Shown here: one piece after another, positions 27,054 through 36,017 of the stretch
Layout of the letters: every line of letters starts with the position of its first letter
Numbering within the stretch: position 1 is the first letter of the stretch
NCBI RefSeq assembly: GCF_044762745.1
Contig: NZ_JBIWEX010000005.1
Span: 137,587 to 201,586, forward strand
Reading direction: 5' to 3'
Origin: Psychrobacillus sp044762745
GTDB lineage: Bacteria; Bacillota; Bacilli; Bacillales_A; Planococcaceae
DNA: 64,000 nucleotides
Made by a program: the position numbers and the translations under genes
The notes under the pieces: model-generated
Database searches by the model: none
Seen by the model: the letters and a program-made list of their open reading frames with translations, nothing else
Told to the model about the DNA's origin: nothing

Positions 27054-27959
27054 ATGTCAAAGAGAATGATTTGGATTACGCTCATTTCCTGTTTCCTACT
27101 CGGAGGTGTTATGTATGCAAGTAGTTTGTATAACGACGTCTCTGTTGCGATTGACACAATTCATGAGCCGGACATACGTAAAATCTCCAAGTTAAGAAAA
27201 ACGGAAGTCGAGCTAATAAAAAAAGAACCATTCTCCTTGCTTTTACTAGGTGTGGATGAGCGAGAGGAAGATGTAGGTCGTTCTGATACAATTATAGTTT
27301 TAACTGTCAATCCTACGACGAACTCTATAAAAATGGTGAGTATTCCACGTGATACATATACCGAATTGATAGGGATAGATAAGGTCGATAAAATAAATCA
27401 CGCATATGCCTTTGGTGGTATTGAAATGTCCCTCCATTCCGTTGAAAATCTACTAAATATCCCTATCGACTACGTCGTTCAAGTTAATATGGAAAGTTTT
27501 CTTCAGATAGTAGATGTAGTAGGAGGAGTAACAGTTGAAAATGCAAATCATTTTACAGAGAACGGGTTTACTTTTAATGAAGGAAATATAAATTTAAACG
27601 GAGAACAAGCACTTAGTTACGTTCGAATGCGAATGAGCGATCCACTAGGTGACTTCGGTAGACAGGCTAGACAAAAGCAAGTACTCCAAGCCGTTTTAAA
27701 AGAAGGAGCTTCCATTAATAGCTTACTAAATTATAAAGAGTTACTAAGTATTTTCGAAAAAAATATACGTACAAATATGACCTTTGACCAAATACTCAAT
27801 ATCCAAAAAGGATATAAAAATACATTGAATCAAGTAGATACGATCTCTTTTGAACACGGGGAAGGAAAACGGATAGATGGTATTTGGTATTATGTGATGG
27901 ATGAAGAGGAGCTTGAACAAGTATCTTTGCAATTGAAGGAGCATTTGGAAATCGACTAA
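27054..27959 (+). CDS. LCP (LytR-CpsA-Psr) family ligase
   Basis: A 301-residue protein with one N-terminal membrane segment (about 5-24) and an extracellular LCP domain. Motifs are LLLGVDEREEDVGRSDTIIVLTV, MVSIPRDTYTEL, KINHAYAFGG, LNGEQALSYVRMRMSDPLGDFGRQARQKQVL and the C-terminal DGIWYYVMDEEEL. The Arg and Asp residues that bind polyprenyl diphosphate and metal are present. It should attach a polymer such as teichoic acid or a secondary wall polymer to peptidoglycan. It stands alone between pgi (divergent) and patA (convergent). GAGGG precedes the ATG. Confidence 0.92.
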   Translation: MSKRMIWITLISCFLLGGVMYASSLYNDVSVAIDTIHEPDIRKISKLRKTEVELIKKEPFSLLLLGVDEREEDVGRSDTIIVLTVNPTTNSIKMVSIPRDTYTELIGIDKVDKINHAYAFGGIEMSLHSVENLLNIPIDYVVQVNMESFLQIVDVVGGVTVENANHFTENGFTFNEGNINLNGEQALSYVRMRMSDPLGDFGRQARQKQVLQAVLKEGASINSLLNYKELLSIFEKNIRTNMTFDQILNIQKGYKNTLNQVDTISFEHGEGKRIDGIWYYVMDEEELEQVSLQLKEHLEID

Positions 27960-27994
27960 ATACCTGGTTAAAGCTACTAAACTAAACCAACTCA

Positions 27995-28032
27995 AAAACA
28001 GACATTAAACTAAATTGTCTAATGTCTGTTTT
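27995..28032. terminator. Bidirectional terminator between LCP gene and patA
   Basis: AAAACAGACATTA and TAATGTCTGTTTT form a 13-bp perfect stem with T-runs on both strands, serving the convergent LCP and aminotransferase genes. Confidence 0.85.
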
Positions 28033-28035
28033 CAT

Positions 28036-29190
28036 TTAAAGTGACTGTATAAATTTCTGTATTCGATTCAATCCTTCTACAAGTACCTCCATGGAATAGG
28101 CATACGAAATTCGAATATATCCTTCTCCATAAGGTGTAAATGCGCTTCCTGGAACGACTGCCAGACCACCTTCTTGTAATAGTTTTGTAGCAAAATCAAA
28201 TGAGCTCATACGATACGCCTTTATAGAAGGGAAAATATAAAAAGCACCATTAGGTTTCTCGACAGGTAATCCTATTTCGATTAGTCGACCATATACAAAA
28301 TCTCTTCTCTTTATATATTCCACATTCATTTCTTCCGGAGTATCTTTGGCATTCGTTAATGCTTCAATTGCAGCATACTGCGCTGGGAGAGAAGCACATA
28401 TTGTATTAAACGCATGAACCTTCACGACATGTTGTATCACTTCAGCTGGCCCCATTAAAAATCCAATACGCCATCCTGTCATAGAATGGGACTTAGACAA
28501 ACCATGAATATAAAACAATTTATCTCTTATTTCCTTATAAGAGGCAAATGATAAATGTTTTCCAGAAAATGAATTCTCACTATAGATTTCATCAGTTAGT
28601 ACATAAATATCTTGACCCGCTATTACTTTGACTAAATCATCCATCGTTTCTTTATTAAGAACGATGCCTGTTGGATTAGAAGGATTATTAAAAAATACAG
28701 CTTTTGTTTTTTCTGTAATGAGCGCTGCTAGTTTTTCCGCAGAAGGCTGAAAATTCGTTTCTGTCGTATCTAAGTAGACAACCTTTGCCCCACATAATTC
28801 AATAACGGGCACATAACCGGAATAATTGGGTGCTGGCAAAATGACTTCGTCTCCTACTTCTAAAATAGTTCGAAATACTGAATCTATTGCTTCACTAGCA
28901 CCATTTGTAATGACGATTTCACTTTGCGGATTATAAGAAAATCCATATTTATTTGAGAAGAAGCTATTGACTACTTCTCGGAGTTCGAGTAATCCTGCAT
29001 TATGAGAATAGCCAGTTAAGTTCTGCTCGATCGCTAGTATTCCGGCTTCCTTTACTGATTTAGGAGTAGGAAAGTCTGGCTGACCGATAGTTAAATTGAT
29101 CGCATTTGGATAATAGACGAGTTGATTGGAAAATTGTCTAGTTCCTGCTATTTTCAGGCTTTCTGCGTTCGGATTTAAACGTAAACTCAT
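28036..29190 (-). CDS. patA: Class I/II aminotransferase, PatA-like
   Basis: A 384-residue fold-type I PLP enzyme. INLTIGQPDFPTP, NGASEAIDSVFR, NNPSNPTGIV, DEIYSE and the Schiff-base lysine motif SKSHSMTGWRIG are visible, with RISYAYS near the end. Best match in memory is PatA of Bacillus, an N-acetyl-L,L-diaminopimelate aminotransferase in lysine and peptidoglycan precursor synthesis. Related aspartate-type aminotransferases are an alternative. It is monocistronic, with GGAAAGGAAG before the ATG. Confidence 0.85.
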   Translation of the reverse strand: MSLRLNPNAESLKIAGTRQFSNQLVYYPNAINLTIGQPDFPTPKSVKEAGILAIEQNLTGYSHNAGLLELREVVNSFFSNKYGFSYNPQSEIVITNGASEAIDSVFRTILEVGDEVILPAPNYSGYVPVIELCGAKVVYLDTTETNFQPSAEKLAALITEKTKAVFFNNPSNPTGIVLNKETMDDLVKVIAGQDIYVLTDEIYSENSFSGKHLSFASYKEIRDKLFYIHGLSKSHSMTGWRIGFLMGPAEVIQHVVKVHAFNTICASLPAQYAAIEALTNAKDTPEEMNVEYIKRRDFVYGRLIEIGLPVEKPNGAFYIFPSIKAYRMSSFDFATKLLQEGGLAVVPGSAFTPYGEGYIRISYAYSMEVLVEGLNRIQKFIQSL

Positions 29191-29302
29191 TGTTTATCTT
29201 CCTTTCCCCTAATAATTACTTTGCTTTTATCCTAGTATACTGTATAGTAAAAGCATTTATAATTGTAATATTTTTAATAATAAATAAGTTAGGAGAATAG
29301 TA

Positions 29303-30667
29303 GTGAAAAATAGTCTATGGATAACGTTTTTAGAACAACTTGGAGAAAACAAAATAAGCAGAAGTGAATCGGAGCTATACCGTCATAGCCGTGATGAATC
29401 ATCGCATCCTTATGTGGAACCTGATTTCGTAGTTTTTCCTGAAAATGTAGATGATGTAGTAGAAGTGGTTCAACTTGCAAATGAACATAATATCGCCGTT
29501 ACTCCGTTTGGTGCAGGGTCAGGTTTAGAAGGTCAATCCATCCCTGTTAATAAAGGGATTTCTTTAAACTTCGACCGTATGAATAAAGTAATTGAATTTT
29601 CACCAGAAGATTTAATGATAACAGTGGAACCAGGAATAACCCGCCTTCAATTAAATGAATATGTAAATAGACATGGGCTATACTTCCCTATCGATCCAGG
29701 TGCTGATGCATCTATTGGTGGAATGGTTGCAACAAATGCAAGTGGGACAACCGCAGCACGCTATGGTTCGATGCGTGATCAAGTACTAGATTTGGAAGTT
29801 GTACTTGCGAATGGAAATGTTATACATACTGGTTCTAAAGCGAAAAAGTCTTCTTCTGGCTACCATTTGAACGGACTTTTCACAGGATCTGAAGGAACGC
29901 TCGGCGTCATTACGAAAATTACAGTGAAATTACATGGCATCCCTGAGAAAGTAATAGCAGCCAGATGCACGTTTCAAACTCCTGGAGAATGCGCAGAAGC
30001 TGCACAAGTTGTTTTATCAAGCGGTATTCAAGTAATGCGCATGGAGCTCGTGGATGCGGAAAGTATTAAACAAGTAAATGAATACGGAGATTATTCATTC
30101 CCAGAAGAACACTCTCTGTTTTTTGAGTTTGCCGGTGCACCGAACATTGTGGAAGAGGAAGCTACCGTAGTAGAAGAACTTATGAAAGAATTAGGTTGCA
30201 ATAACTGGGAGCGCGCAAATTCATCGAAAGAACGAGCAGATTTATGGAAAGCACGACACGAAATGGCTTATGCATTTAAACATATAAAAGGAAAAGTATC
30301 GACGGGTTCGGATTCATGTGTCCCTATTTCGAAATTAGCGGAAATGGTCGTCTTCGGACGTAAATTATTAGAAGAAAGTGGACTTATAGGTGGCGTATTC
30401 GGTCACGTAGGTGATGGTAATTTCCATACACTTGTCATGTATGATCCGAATGATCCAGTGGAAGTAGAAAACGCAGAATATACAAATGAACAAATTGCGC
30501 TAAAAGCGATTAAACTGGGTGGCACTTGTACAGGTGAGCATGGAGTTGGATTAGGAAAAATGAAATATCAAGTTACCGAGCACGGAGAAGCGGTTGAATT
30601 AATGAAATCCATGAAAGCATTAATGGATCCAAAGGGAATATTAAATCCTGGGAAAATGTTTTATTAA
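29303..30667 (+). CDS. glcD: FAD-linked oxidase, glycolate/D-lactate dehydrogenase type
   Basis: A 454-residue flavoprotein of the GlcD/D-lactate dehydrogenase family. The FAD domain has VTPFGAGSGLEGQSIP, PGADASIGGMVATNASGT and HLNGLFTGSEGTLGVIT. The C-terminal cap has FGHVGDGNFHTLVMYDP and the terminal CTGEHGVGLGKMKY and DPKGILNPGKM. It oxidises a 2-hydroxyacid, with glycolate or D-lactate the likely substrate. No glcE/glcF partner genes are adjacent, so it may act as a single-subunit D-lactate-type dehydrogenase. The start is GTG with AGGAG seven bases upstream. Confidence 0.88.
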   Translation: MKNSLWITFLEQLGENKISRSESELYRHSRDESSHPYVEPDFVVFPENVDDVVEVVQLANEHNIAVTPFGAGSGLEGQSIPVNKGISLNFDRMNKVIEFSPEDLMITVEPGITRLQLNEYVNRHGLYFPIDPGADASIGGMVATNASGTTAARYGSMRDQVLDLEVVLANGNVIHTGSKAKKSSSGYHLNGLFTGSEGTLGVITKITVKLHGIPEKVIAARCTFQTPGECAEAAQVVLSSGIQVMRMELVDAESIKQVNEYGDYSFPEEHSLFFEFAGAPNIVEEEATVVEELMKELGCNNWERANSSKERADLWKARHEMAYAFKHIKGKVSTGSDSCVPISKLAEMVVFGRKLLEESGLIGGVFGHVGDGNFHTLVMYDPNDPVEVENAEYTNEQIALKAIKLGGTCTGEHGVGLGKMKYQVTEHGEAVELMKSMKALMDPKGILNPGKMFY

Positions 30668-30706
30668 CATGGTGAAACTATCTTAGTATACTTTTTAGGG
30701 CATGCT

Positions 30707-31000
30707 CGCAATGTTTGAGGGCATTCCCGCAACGTTTGACTGGTTACTCGCAACATTAGTGAGCGGTTACGCAACGTCATGATTTATTCTCGCAACTTTT
30801 CTGCTACTCGCAATGTTTGGAGACATTCTCGCAACGTTTAACCAGTTACTCGCAACATTAGTGAGCGGTTACGCAACGTCATGATTTATTCTCGCAACTT
30901 TTCTGCTACTCGCAATGTTTGGAGACATTCTCGCAACGTTTAACCAGTTACTCGCAACATTATCGAGCCATTGCGCAACATTATAACTCGTACGAGCAAC
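30707..31000. repeat. 21-nt-period repeat tract, CGCAAC type, with 102-bp higher-order repeat
   Basis: About fourteen consecutive units begin CGCAA(C/T), with spacing 21 bases except for two 18-base units (CGCAACTTTTCTGCTACT). A five-unit block of 102 bases repeats: CTCGCAACATTAGTGAGCGG starts at 30747 and 30849, and CTCGCAACAT again at 30951. Early units are more diverged. No protein frame survives throughout. The tract fills the gap between the glcD stop and its terminator. Confidence 0.92.
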
Positions 31001-31005
31001 CTAAT

Positions 31006-31040
31006 GGCTGTCCAACATTTTTTTGTTGAACAGCCTTTTT
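31006..31040 (+). terminator. Terminator after glcD and the repeat tract
   Basis: GGCTGTCCAACA pairs with TGTTGAACAGCC (one mismatch) and is followed by TTTTT. It ends the plus-strand transcript, so the 21-nt repeats would be in the 3' UTR of the glcD mRNA. Confidence 0.8.
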
Positions 31041-31049
31041 ATTACTTCA

Positions 31050-31478
31050 CTATTGTTTTAATTCTTCGCCTTCATGACTAAATTGCCACTCGATGCCAAA
31101 CTTGTCCTTCAGTGATCCGTAGCATTTGCTCCAAAATGTTTCTTGCAACTCCATAGCTACGTTTCCGCCTTCTTTAAGTGCATCAAATACTGAACTAATT
31201 TCCTCTTCATTTTTACTAACAAACGCTAGACTAATATTATTTCCTACGGTAAATGGAGAACCAGGGAATGTATCAGAAAACATGACATTACTCCCATTAA
31301 TGTTTAATCGAGTGTGCATAACTAAATCTTTTGCTTCCTCTGGTAAAGTGAAATCTGGATGTTGAGGTGCCTCACCGAAAGTCATAATTTGTGGTTTTTC
31401 CGTTTTAAAAACCTCTGCATAAAACTCTGCAGCCTCGCGACAATTTCCATTAAAATTAAGATATACATCTACAGCCAT
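31050..31478 (-). CDS. VOC family (PhnB/glyoxalase-like) protein
   Basis: A 142-residue vicinal-oxygen-chelate fold protein of the PhnB-like group. It shows AVDVYLNFNGNCREAAEFYAEVF at the N-terminus, NVMFSDTFPG in the middle and the end motif FWSKCYGSLKDKFGIEWQFS. The chemistry is unknown for most members. A GTG nine bases upstream sits on the GAGGAG sequence, so ATG at 31478 is preferred. It is monocistronic. Confidence 0.85.
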   Translation of the reverse strand: MAVDVYLNFNGNCREAAEFYAEVFKTEKPQIMTFGEAPQHPDFTLPEEAKDLVMHTRLNINGSNVMFSDTFPGSPFTVGNNISLAFVSKNEEEISSVFDALKEGGNVAMELQETFWSKCYGSLKDKFGIEWQFSHEGEELKQ

Positions 31479-31587
31479 TTGACACACTCCTCTTTTGTAA
31501 AAAAATTATTCATTCAAATATGAATGTCAGTATTATTGTATCATTCGCCTATAAAAAATAGTATCTATAACTCCTAAAATGAAATGA

Positions 31588-31616
31588 AGAGCGAGAAAAA
31601 TGATCTCACTCTCCAT
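31588..31616 (-). terminator. Possible terminator of guaC
   Basis: GAGCGAGA and TCTCACTC pair with one mismatch around a short A-rich loop, 14 bases beyond the guaC stop. The T-content after the stem on the minus strand is moderate, so this is a weak call. Confidence 0.5.
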
Positions 31617-31629
31617 CTAATACCTATTC

Positions 31630-32613
31630 TTAAAATACTTTATCTCCGTTGAAAATGGAATTTTTCACGATAACATAATCTACATTTCGAATTGCCTCTA
31701 GTTTATTGCCACCTGCATAAGAAATAGAAGATTGAAGATCTTGTTCCATTTCAGTAAGAGTGTCTTGCAAAGCACCTTTGTGTTCCACGAACATTTTCTT
31801 ACCTTCTACGTTTTTCTTTTCGCCTTTTTGAAATTCGGAAGCGGAACCGAAGTATTCTTTATAACGTTTTCCTTCTTTTTCAATTGTGTTTCCTGGAGAT
31901 TCTTCATGGCCTGCAAACAAAGAACCGATCATGACCATCGATGCGCCAAAACGTACAGATTTGGCAATATCACCATGTGTTCGAATTCCTCCGTCCGCAA
32001 TAATCGGCTTACTTGCCGCCTTTGCACACCAACGTAACGCTGCTAATTGCCAACCACCAGTACCAAATCCAGTTTTAATCTTCGTTATACATACTTTACC
32101 TGGTCCGATCCCTACTTTTGTAGCGTCAGCTCCAGCATTTTCTAATTCTCTTACCGCTTCAGGAGTCCCTACATTTCCTGCAATTACAAAGCTTTTTGGC
32201 AAATGCTTTTTAATATGCTGAACCATTTCGATTACTGCATTAGAATGACCATGTGCAATATCTATGGTTATGAACTCTGGTGTAAGTTGCTCCGCTGCTA
32301 ATTGTTCAATAAATGCATATTCTTCCTCTTTGACACCAACACTAATCGATGCGATAAATCCGCGTGATTGCATATCTTTTGTAAATGCTAAACGCGTTTC
32401 TGGTTCAAAACGATGCATAATATAGAAGTAACCATTTTCAGCTAAGTAATTTGCGATTTTTTCGTCTATAATAGTTTGCATATTGGCAGGTACTACAGGC
32501 AACTTAAACGTATGCCCACCTAAAGTTACAGTTGTATCACATTCTGAACGGCTATTTACGATACATTTTGCCGGAATTAATTGAATATCTTCATAATCAA
32601 ATACATTTTCCAT
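31630..32613 (-). CDS. guaC: GMP reductase
   Basis: A 327-residue (beta/alpha)8 enzyme converting GMP to IMP with NADPH in purine salvage. MENVFDYEDIQLIPAKC is the conserved GuaC start, and GPGKVCITK carries the catalytic cysteine. GGIRTHGDIAKSVRFGA, VMIGSLFAGHEESPG and YFGSASEFQKGE bind the phosphate. The CBS domains of IMP dehydrogenase are absent. The open frame extends 28 codons upstream, but family alignment and GGAG spacing support ATG at 32613. I saw no purine riboswitch upstream. Confidence 0.95.
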   Translation of the reverse strand: MENVFDYEDIQLIPAKCIVNSRSECDTTVTLGGHTFKLPVVPANMQTIIDEKIANYLAENGYFYIMHRFEPETRLAFTKDMQSRGFIASISVGVKEEEYAFIEQLAAEQLTPEFITIDIAHGHSNAVIEMVQHIKKHLPKSFVIAGNVGTPEAVRELENAGADATKVGIGPGKVCITKIKTGFGTGGWQLAALRWCAKAASKPIIADGGIRTHGDIAKSVRFGASMVMIGSLFAGHEESPGNTIEKEGKRYKEYFGSASEFQKGEKKNVEGKKMFVEHKGALQDTLTEMEQDLQSSISYAGGNKLEAIRNVDYVIVKNSIFNGDKVF

Positions 32614-32823
32614 GTTATCCACTCCAAAACACGAATATTTTTTTACTATAAATAAAAATTGTTCGTACATTTGGTAATTTACAGGATTTTTATGCAAATG
32701 TCAATTGATTAATGGCAAAAATAAAAAAGAGATCTATATAGACCCCTTTTATCGTTTTTCAGCATAGTAGAAATACATATGCATCACTAAGCTATTATAG
32801 AGAAGGTCTCTTCCCTTCCATCT

Positions 32824-33018
32824 CTATTTATTGATCATTTTAACATGCGCTTCGATTGATTTTATTCTGTCTGCTAATTCCAATACTGCTTGCATTAATT
32901 GCACCTGTTCTGTTTTTGATATCGTTGTATGACGCTCCATCTGTTCGACTGATTTCTCTACTTTTTGTATGCTGTGACTCATTACTTTTACAAATTGATC
33001 GGTCGTCAGTTTTTTCAT
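32824..33018 (-). CDS. Small helical protein, 64 residues
   Basis: An unrecognised small frame with a strong heptad-like pattern (VMSHSIQKVEKSVEQMERH, EQVQLMQAVLELADRIKSIEAHVKMI), suggesting a coiled coil. AAAGGAG abuts the ATG directly, which is poor spacing, so the true start could be later (a CTG nine bases on, or an internal ATG). The other frame over the same bases has no such pattern. Real but short is my best guess. Confidence 0.45.
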   Translation of the reverse strand: MKKLTTDQFVKVMSHSIQKVEKSVEQMERHTTISKTEQVQLMQAVLELADRIKSIEAHVKMINK

Positions 33019-33131
33019 CTCCTTTCACTTAATTTCTATTGTAATTGACTTCCAAATTATTTCAATTGACAGAATTTATAATAAATTAAGAGAATAACAT
33101 TTTAGATAAAAATATCTGCTGAAAATTGCAT

Positions 33132-33145
33132 TTAAAGCGCTTCTA
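33132..33145. promoter_or_regulatory. Possible cre (CcpA) site
   Basis: TTAAAGCGCTTCTA agrees with the cre consensus TGWAARCGYTWNCW at 12 of 14 positions. It is between two small genes, so a regulatory role is uncertain. Confidence 0.3.
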
Positions 33146-33303
33146 GATGTCGAAAATTAAATTTTAGTGGGCCGATGGATTGCTCTGATAACATCTTGAT
33201 TTTTGCTACGCTAAAATTTGTTCAAATTACAGGAAGTATTCCATCATACATATTCCCCTACTATTAATATACTAGTAGTAATGCTGTTAAGGAGGAGAGT
33301 GTC

Positions 33304-33462
33304 ATGTATACCAATCCAATTGATCCAGAAGAAATGGCTATGAGGAAAGATTTAGATGTCATTGCTTCCCTAAATATGATTGGCGAAGGATGTCCAGACT
33401 ACAATTTAGAGGAAGAAAAAGTAGATACACAAAATTCCTTAGACACCAATCGTCCAGAATAA
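33304..33462 (+). CDS. Small acidic protein, 52 residues
   Basis: A complete small gene starting MYTNPIDPEEMAMRKDLD and ending DTNRPE. It is acidic, has one cysteine (GEGCPDYN), and has no membrane segment. AAGGAGGAG lies about nine bases before the ATG, TATACT at 33268 is a possible -10, and a strong terminator follows 17 bases after the stop. These three signals make it a convincing single-gene unit. I do not recognise the family. Confidence 0.75.
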   Translation: MYTNPIDPEEMAMRKDLDVIASLNMIGEGCPDYNLEEEKVDTQNSLDTNRPE

Positions 33463-33479
33463 TTATTACTAATATCTTG

Positions 33480-33504
33480 CCCCACTTTATGTGGGGATTT
33501 TTTT
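33480..33504 (+). terminator. Terminator of the 52-residue protein gene
   Basis: CCCCAC-TTTAT-GTGGGG followed by ATTTTTTT, a compact classical intrinsic terminator. Confidence 0.9.
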
Positions 33505-33729
33505 ATGTTCCAACCTAATACATTGCATTTAGTGGAACATGATGCAAAAATTAGAGGTAATGATTCCAAGTTATTCGCTATTCGAAAGAAACGTTTCCAA
33601 TAGCCGGGCTATACGAAAACAAAAATCATATATTATAGGAATAAGTGACTCAATCTCTCGCGTCTATTTATGTGTATAGTGATGTATTATGTCGATTCAT
33701 TTTCTATATAAGGAAGGAAAGAATTCAAT
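33505..33729. other. Gap upstream of amidohydrolase operon
   Basis: It opens with a second hairpin (ATGTTCCA pairs with TGGAACAT at 33505-33540) of unknown role. The rest must contain the promoter of the 33730 operon, but I could not assign -35/-10 boxes with confidence. No riboswitch fold or small gene was recognised. Confidence 0.4.
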
Positions 33730-34851
33730 ATGAAACAAGCGTTATTAGATATAAAACCTACTGTGGAAGCAGTATTTCAATATCTTCATACCAATCCTGA
33801 AATTAGCTGGAAGGAGTTTTTAACGACTGAGTATTTGAAAGACTTTCTTAACCAAGAAGGATTCCAAGTCACTACTTTCGATGATTCAACTGGATTAGTT
33901 GTGACAATCGGGAGCGGGAAACCTTGTGTTGGACTTCGGACAGATATGGATGCTCTTTGGCAGGAAGTGGACGGAGAGTTTAAAGCCAATCATTCTTGTG
34001 GACATGATGCACATATGACGATGGCAGTAGGTACACTTCTTTTATTGAAAAAATTAGGTATTCCAAAACAAGGTACATTAAAAGTATTATTTCAACCGGC
34101 GGAAGAAAAAGGTACTGGTGCACTATCTTTTATTGAAAAAGGGTTGGTCGATGATTTGGATTATTTATTTGGTGTGCATCTTCGACCCATTCAAGAAATT
34201 TCAAACGGTTTTGCTGCTCCAGCCATTTTGCACGGTGCTGCAAAATTAGTTAGCGGAAAGATCCATGGAGTGGAAGCCCACGGTGCTAGACCACATCTTG
34301 GCATAAATGCAATTGAAGTCGGTGCGCAAATTGTGGAAGCAATCCAAGCGATTCATCTAGATCCGATGATGTCCTATTCTGCAAAAATGACTAGGTTCCA
34401 AGCTGGTGGGGAATCTGCCAATATTATTCCGGGGAACGCTGAGTTTAGTATCGATGTTCGTGCACAATCCAATAGCGCGATGAATGACTTAATCGCTAAA
34501 GTGGAACATGCGATTAAATCCGTTGCAACACTAAATAATATAACGATTGATTTTCAGATTGAGACGGAAATTGTGGCTGCGGAGGTGGATGATTCAGCTG
34601 TAAAATTGATGGAATCGGCAATTATCGATACCATTGGCCAAAATTATTATGTACCACCAATCGTTACACCAGGCGGAGAGGATTTTCATTATTATACGTT
34701 AAAAAGACCTTCTATCAAGGCGACGATGCTTGGTTTAGGTTGCGATCTAGCACCAGGATTACATCATCCAAATATGACGTTTAATCATGAGAGCATTTTA
34801 ACTGGTATTGAAATATTAGCCCGTACAATTATTAACACTTTCCAAAAATGA
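33730..34851 (+). CDS. amhX: M20 family amidohydrolase, AmhX-like
   Basis: A 373-residue M20 metallohydrolase. The metal site is indicated by RTDMDALWQEVDG, HSCGHDAHM and QPAEEKGTGA, with a dimerisation domain around HGVEAHGARPH and the final metal ligand in PGLHHPNM. It resembles Bacillus AmhX; M20D enzymes hydrolyse N-acylated amino acids and related amides. It is first in an operon with an N-acylamino acid racemase and a transporter, so an N-acyl (possibly N-succinyl) amino acid is a reasonable substrate. It ends 19 bases before the racemase start. Confidence 0.85.
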   Translation: MKQALLDIKPTVEAVFQYLHTNPEISWKEFLTTEYLKDFLNQEGFQVTTFDDSTGLVVTIGSGKPCVGLRTDMDALWQEVDGEFKANHSCGHDAHMTMAVGTLLLLKKLGIPKQGTLKVLFQPAEEKGTGALSFIEKGLVDDLDYLFGVHLRPIQEISNGFAAPAILHGAAKLVSGKIHGVEAHGARPHLGINAIEVGAQIVEAIQAIHLDPMMSYSAKMTRFQAGGESANIIPGNAEFSIDVRAQSNSAMNDLIAKVEHAIKSVATLNNITIDFQIETEIVAAEVDDSAVKLMESAIIDTIGQNYYVPPIVTPGGEDFHYYTLKRPSIKATMLGLGCDLAPGLHHPNMTFNHESILTGIEILARTIINTFQK

Positions 34852-34870
34852 AAAACAAAGGAGAACGAAC

Positions 34871-35980
34871 ATGCTAATCACAGAAGTAAATATTCGCAAA
34901 ATGAAAATGATGATGAAAACCCCTTTTTCAACAAGTTTTGGAACTTTTCAACATAAAGATTTCCTTCTATTAGAAGTAACAGATGAACTCGGAAATACAG
35001 GTTGGGGAGAATCAACAGCATTTCACTCTCCTTGGTATACTGAAGAAACATTCGAAACAAATTTACATATGATCCGTGACTTTCTAATACCTCTTATATT
35101 AGATCAAGAGATCACGCATCCGAATGAGGTGAATACCCTATTTGCTCCCCTTCGCAAAAATAATATGGCAAAAGCAGCTGTAGAAGGTGCTATTTGGGAT
35201 TTATATGCCAAGCGCAATAAATTAACGCTTGCGGAAGCATTAGGTGGAACAGCTGAAAAAATTGAAGTAGGCATTAGTATTGGCATTCAAAAAAGCACAG
35301 AACAATTGATCGACGTAGTGCAAAGGTTTATAGAAGAAGGATATAAGCGCATAAAAGTAAAAATTAAACCAGGCCATGACGTAGAAGTAATTCGTTCTCT
35401 TCGTGAAGCTTTTCCAACTATTCCACTCATGGCGGATGCAAATTCAGCGTATACTTTAGATGATATTGATTTATTAAAACAGTTAGATGAATATAATTTA
35501 ATGATGATCGAGCAACCACTTGCCTCGGACGATATTATTGATCATGCAAAATTGCAAAAAGCAATAAAGACACCTATTTGTTTAGATGAAAGCATTACTT
35601 CGTTTGAAGATGCACGAAAGGCTATTGAGCTTGGTAGTACACAAATTATTAATGTGAAAATTGGACGTGTTGGAGGTTTAACAGAATCGAAGAAAATTCA
35701 TGATTACTGCATGGAAAAAGGAATTCCTGTATGGTGTGGTGGTATGTTAGAGGCTGGGATTGGACGCGCACATAACATCGCTCTAACGTCATTACCGAAT
35801 TTCACACTTCCAGGAGATACAGCAAGTTCCTCTCGTTATTGGGAAGAAGATGTTATTACACCTGAAGTTGTCGCTGTAGATGGATTTATAACTGTTCCTA
35901 CAGAATATGGCATTGGCTACGAACCAAACTTAGAAGTTATGGATCGTTACACAGTGGAACAAATTCACTTTAAAGCTTGA
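34871..35980 (+). CDS. N-acylamino acid racemase / o-succinylbenzoate synthase family
   Basis: A 369-residue enolase-superfamily protein. The acid-base lysines are in KVKIKPG (about 162-168) and INVKIG (Lys263); metal ligands are Asp189 (MADAN), Glu214 (IEQPL) and Asp239 (CLDES). The N-terminal capping domain has TPFSTSFGT. This family includes MenC (o-succinylbenzoate synthase) and N-succinylamino acid racemase, often bifunctional. No menaquinone genes are adjacent, while an M20 amidohydrolase and a transporter are, so racemisation of N-acylamino acids is favoured. AAGGAG is seven bases before the ATG. Confidence 0.85.
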   Translation: MLITEVNIRKMKMMMKTPFSTSFGTFQHKDFLLLEVTDELGNTGWGESTAFHSPWYTEETFETNLHMIRDFLIPLILDQEITHPNEVNTLFAPLRKNNMAKAAVEGAIWDLYAKRNKLTLAEALGGTAEKIEVGISIGIQKSTEQLIDVVQRFIEEGYKRIKVKIKPGHDVEVIRSLREAFPTIPLMADANSAYTLDDIDLLKQLDEYNLMMIEQPLASDDIIDHAKLQKAIKTPICLDESITSFEDARKAIELGSTQIINVKIGRVGGLTESKKIHDYCMEKGIPVWCGGMLEAGIGRAHNIALTSLPNFTLPGDTASSSRYWEEDVITPEVVAVDGFITVPTEYGIGYEPNLEVMDRYTVEQIHFKA

Positions 35981-36017
35981 TATAAGCAGAACAATTAAAA
36001 CAAAAGGAGCTCAATAT

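Noticed and set aside
30707..31000. Possible CRISPR array
   Set aside because: The conserved part is only about 6 bases, units are contiguous at 21 nt, blocks of units are themselves duplicated, and no cas genes are present.
32614..32823. Purine riboswitch upstream of guaC
   Set aside because: No conserved three-way junction sequences (TATA core, paired loops) were found in the leader.
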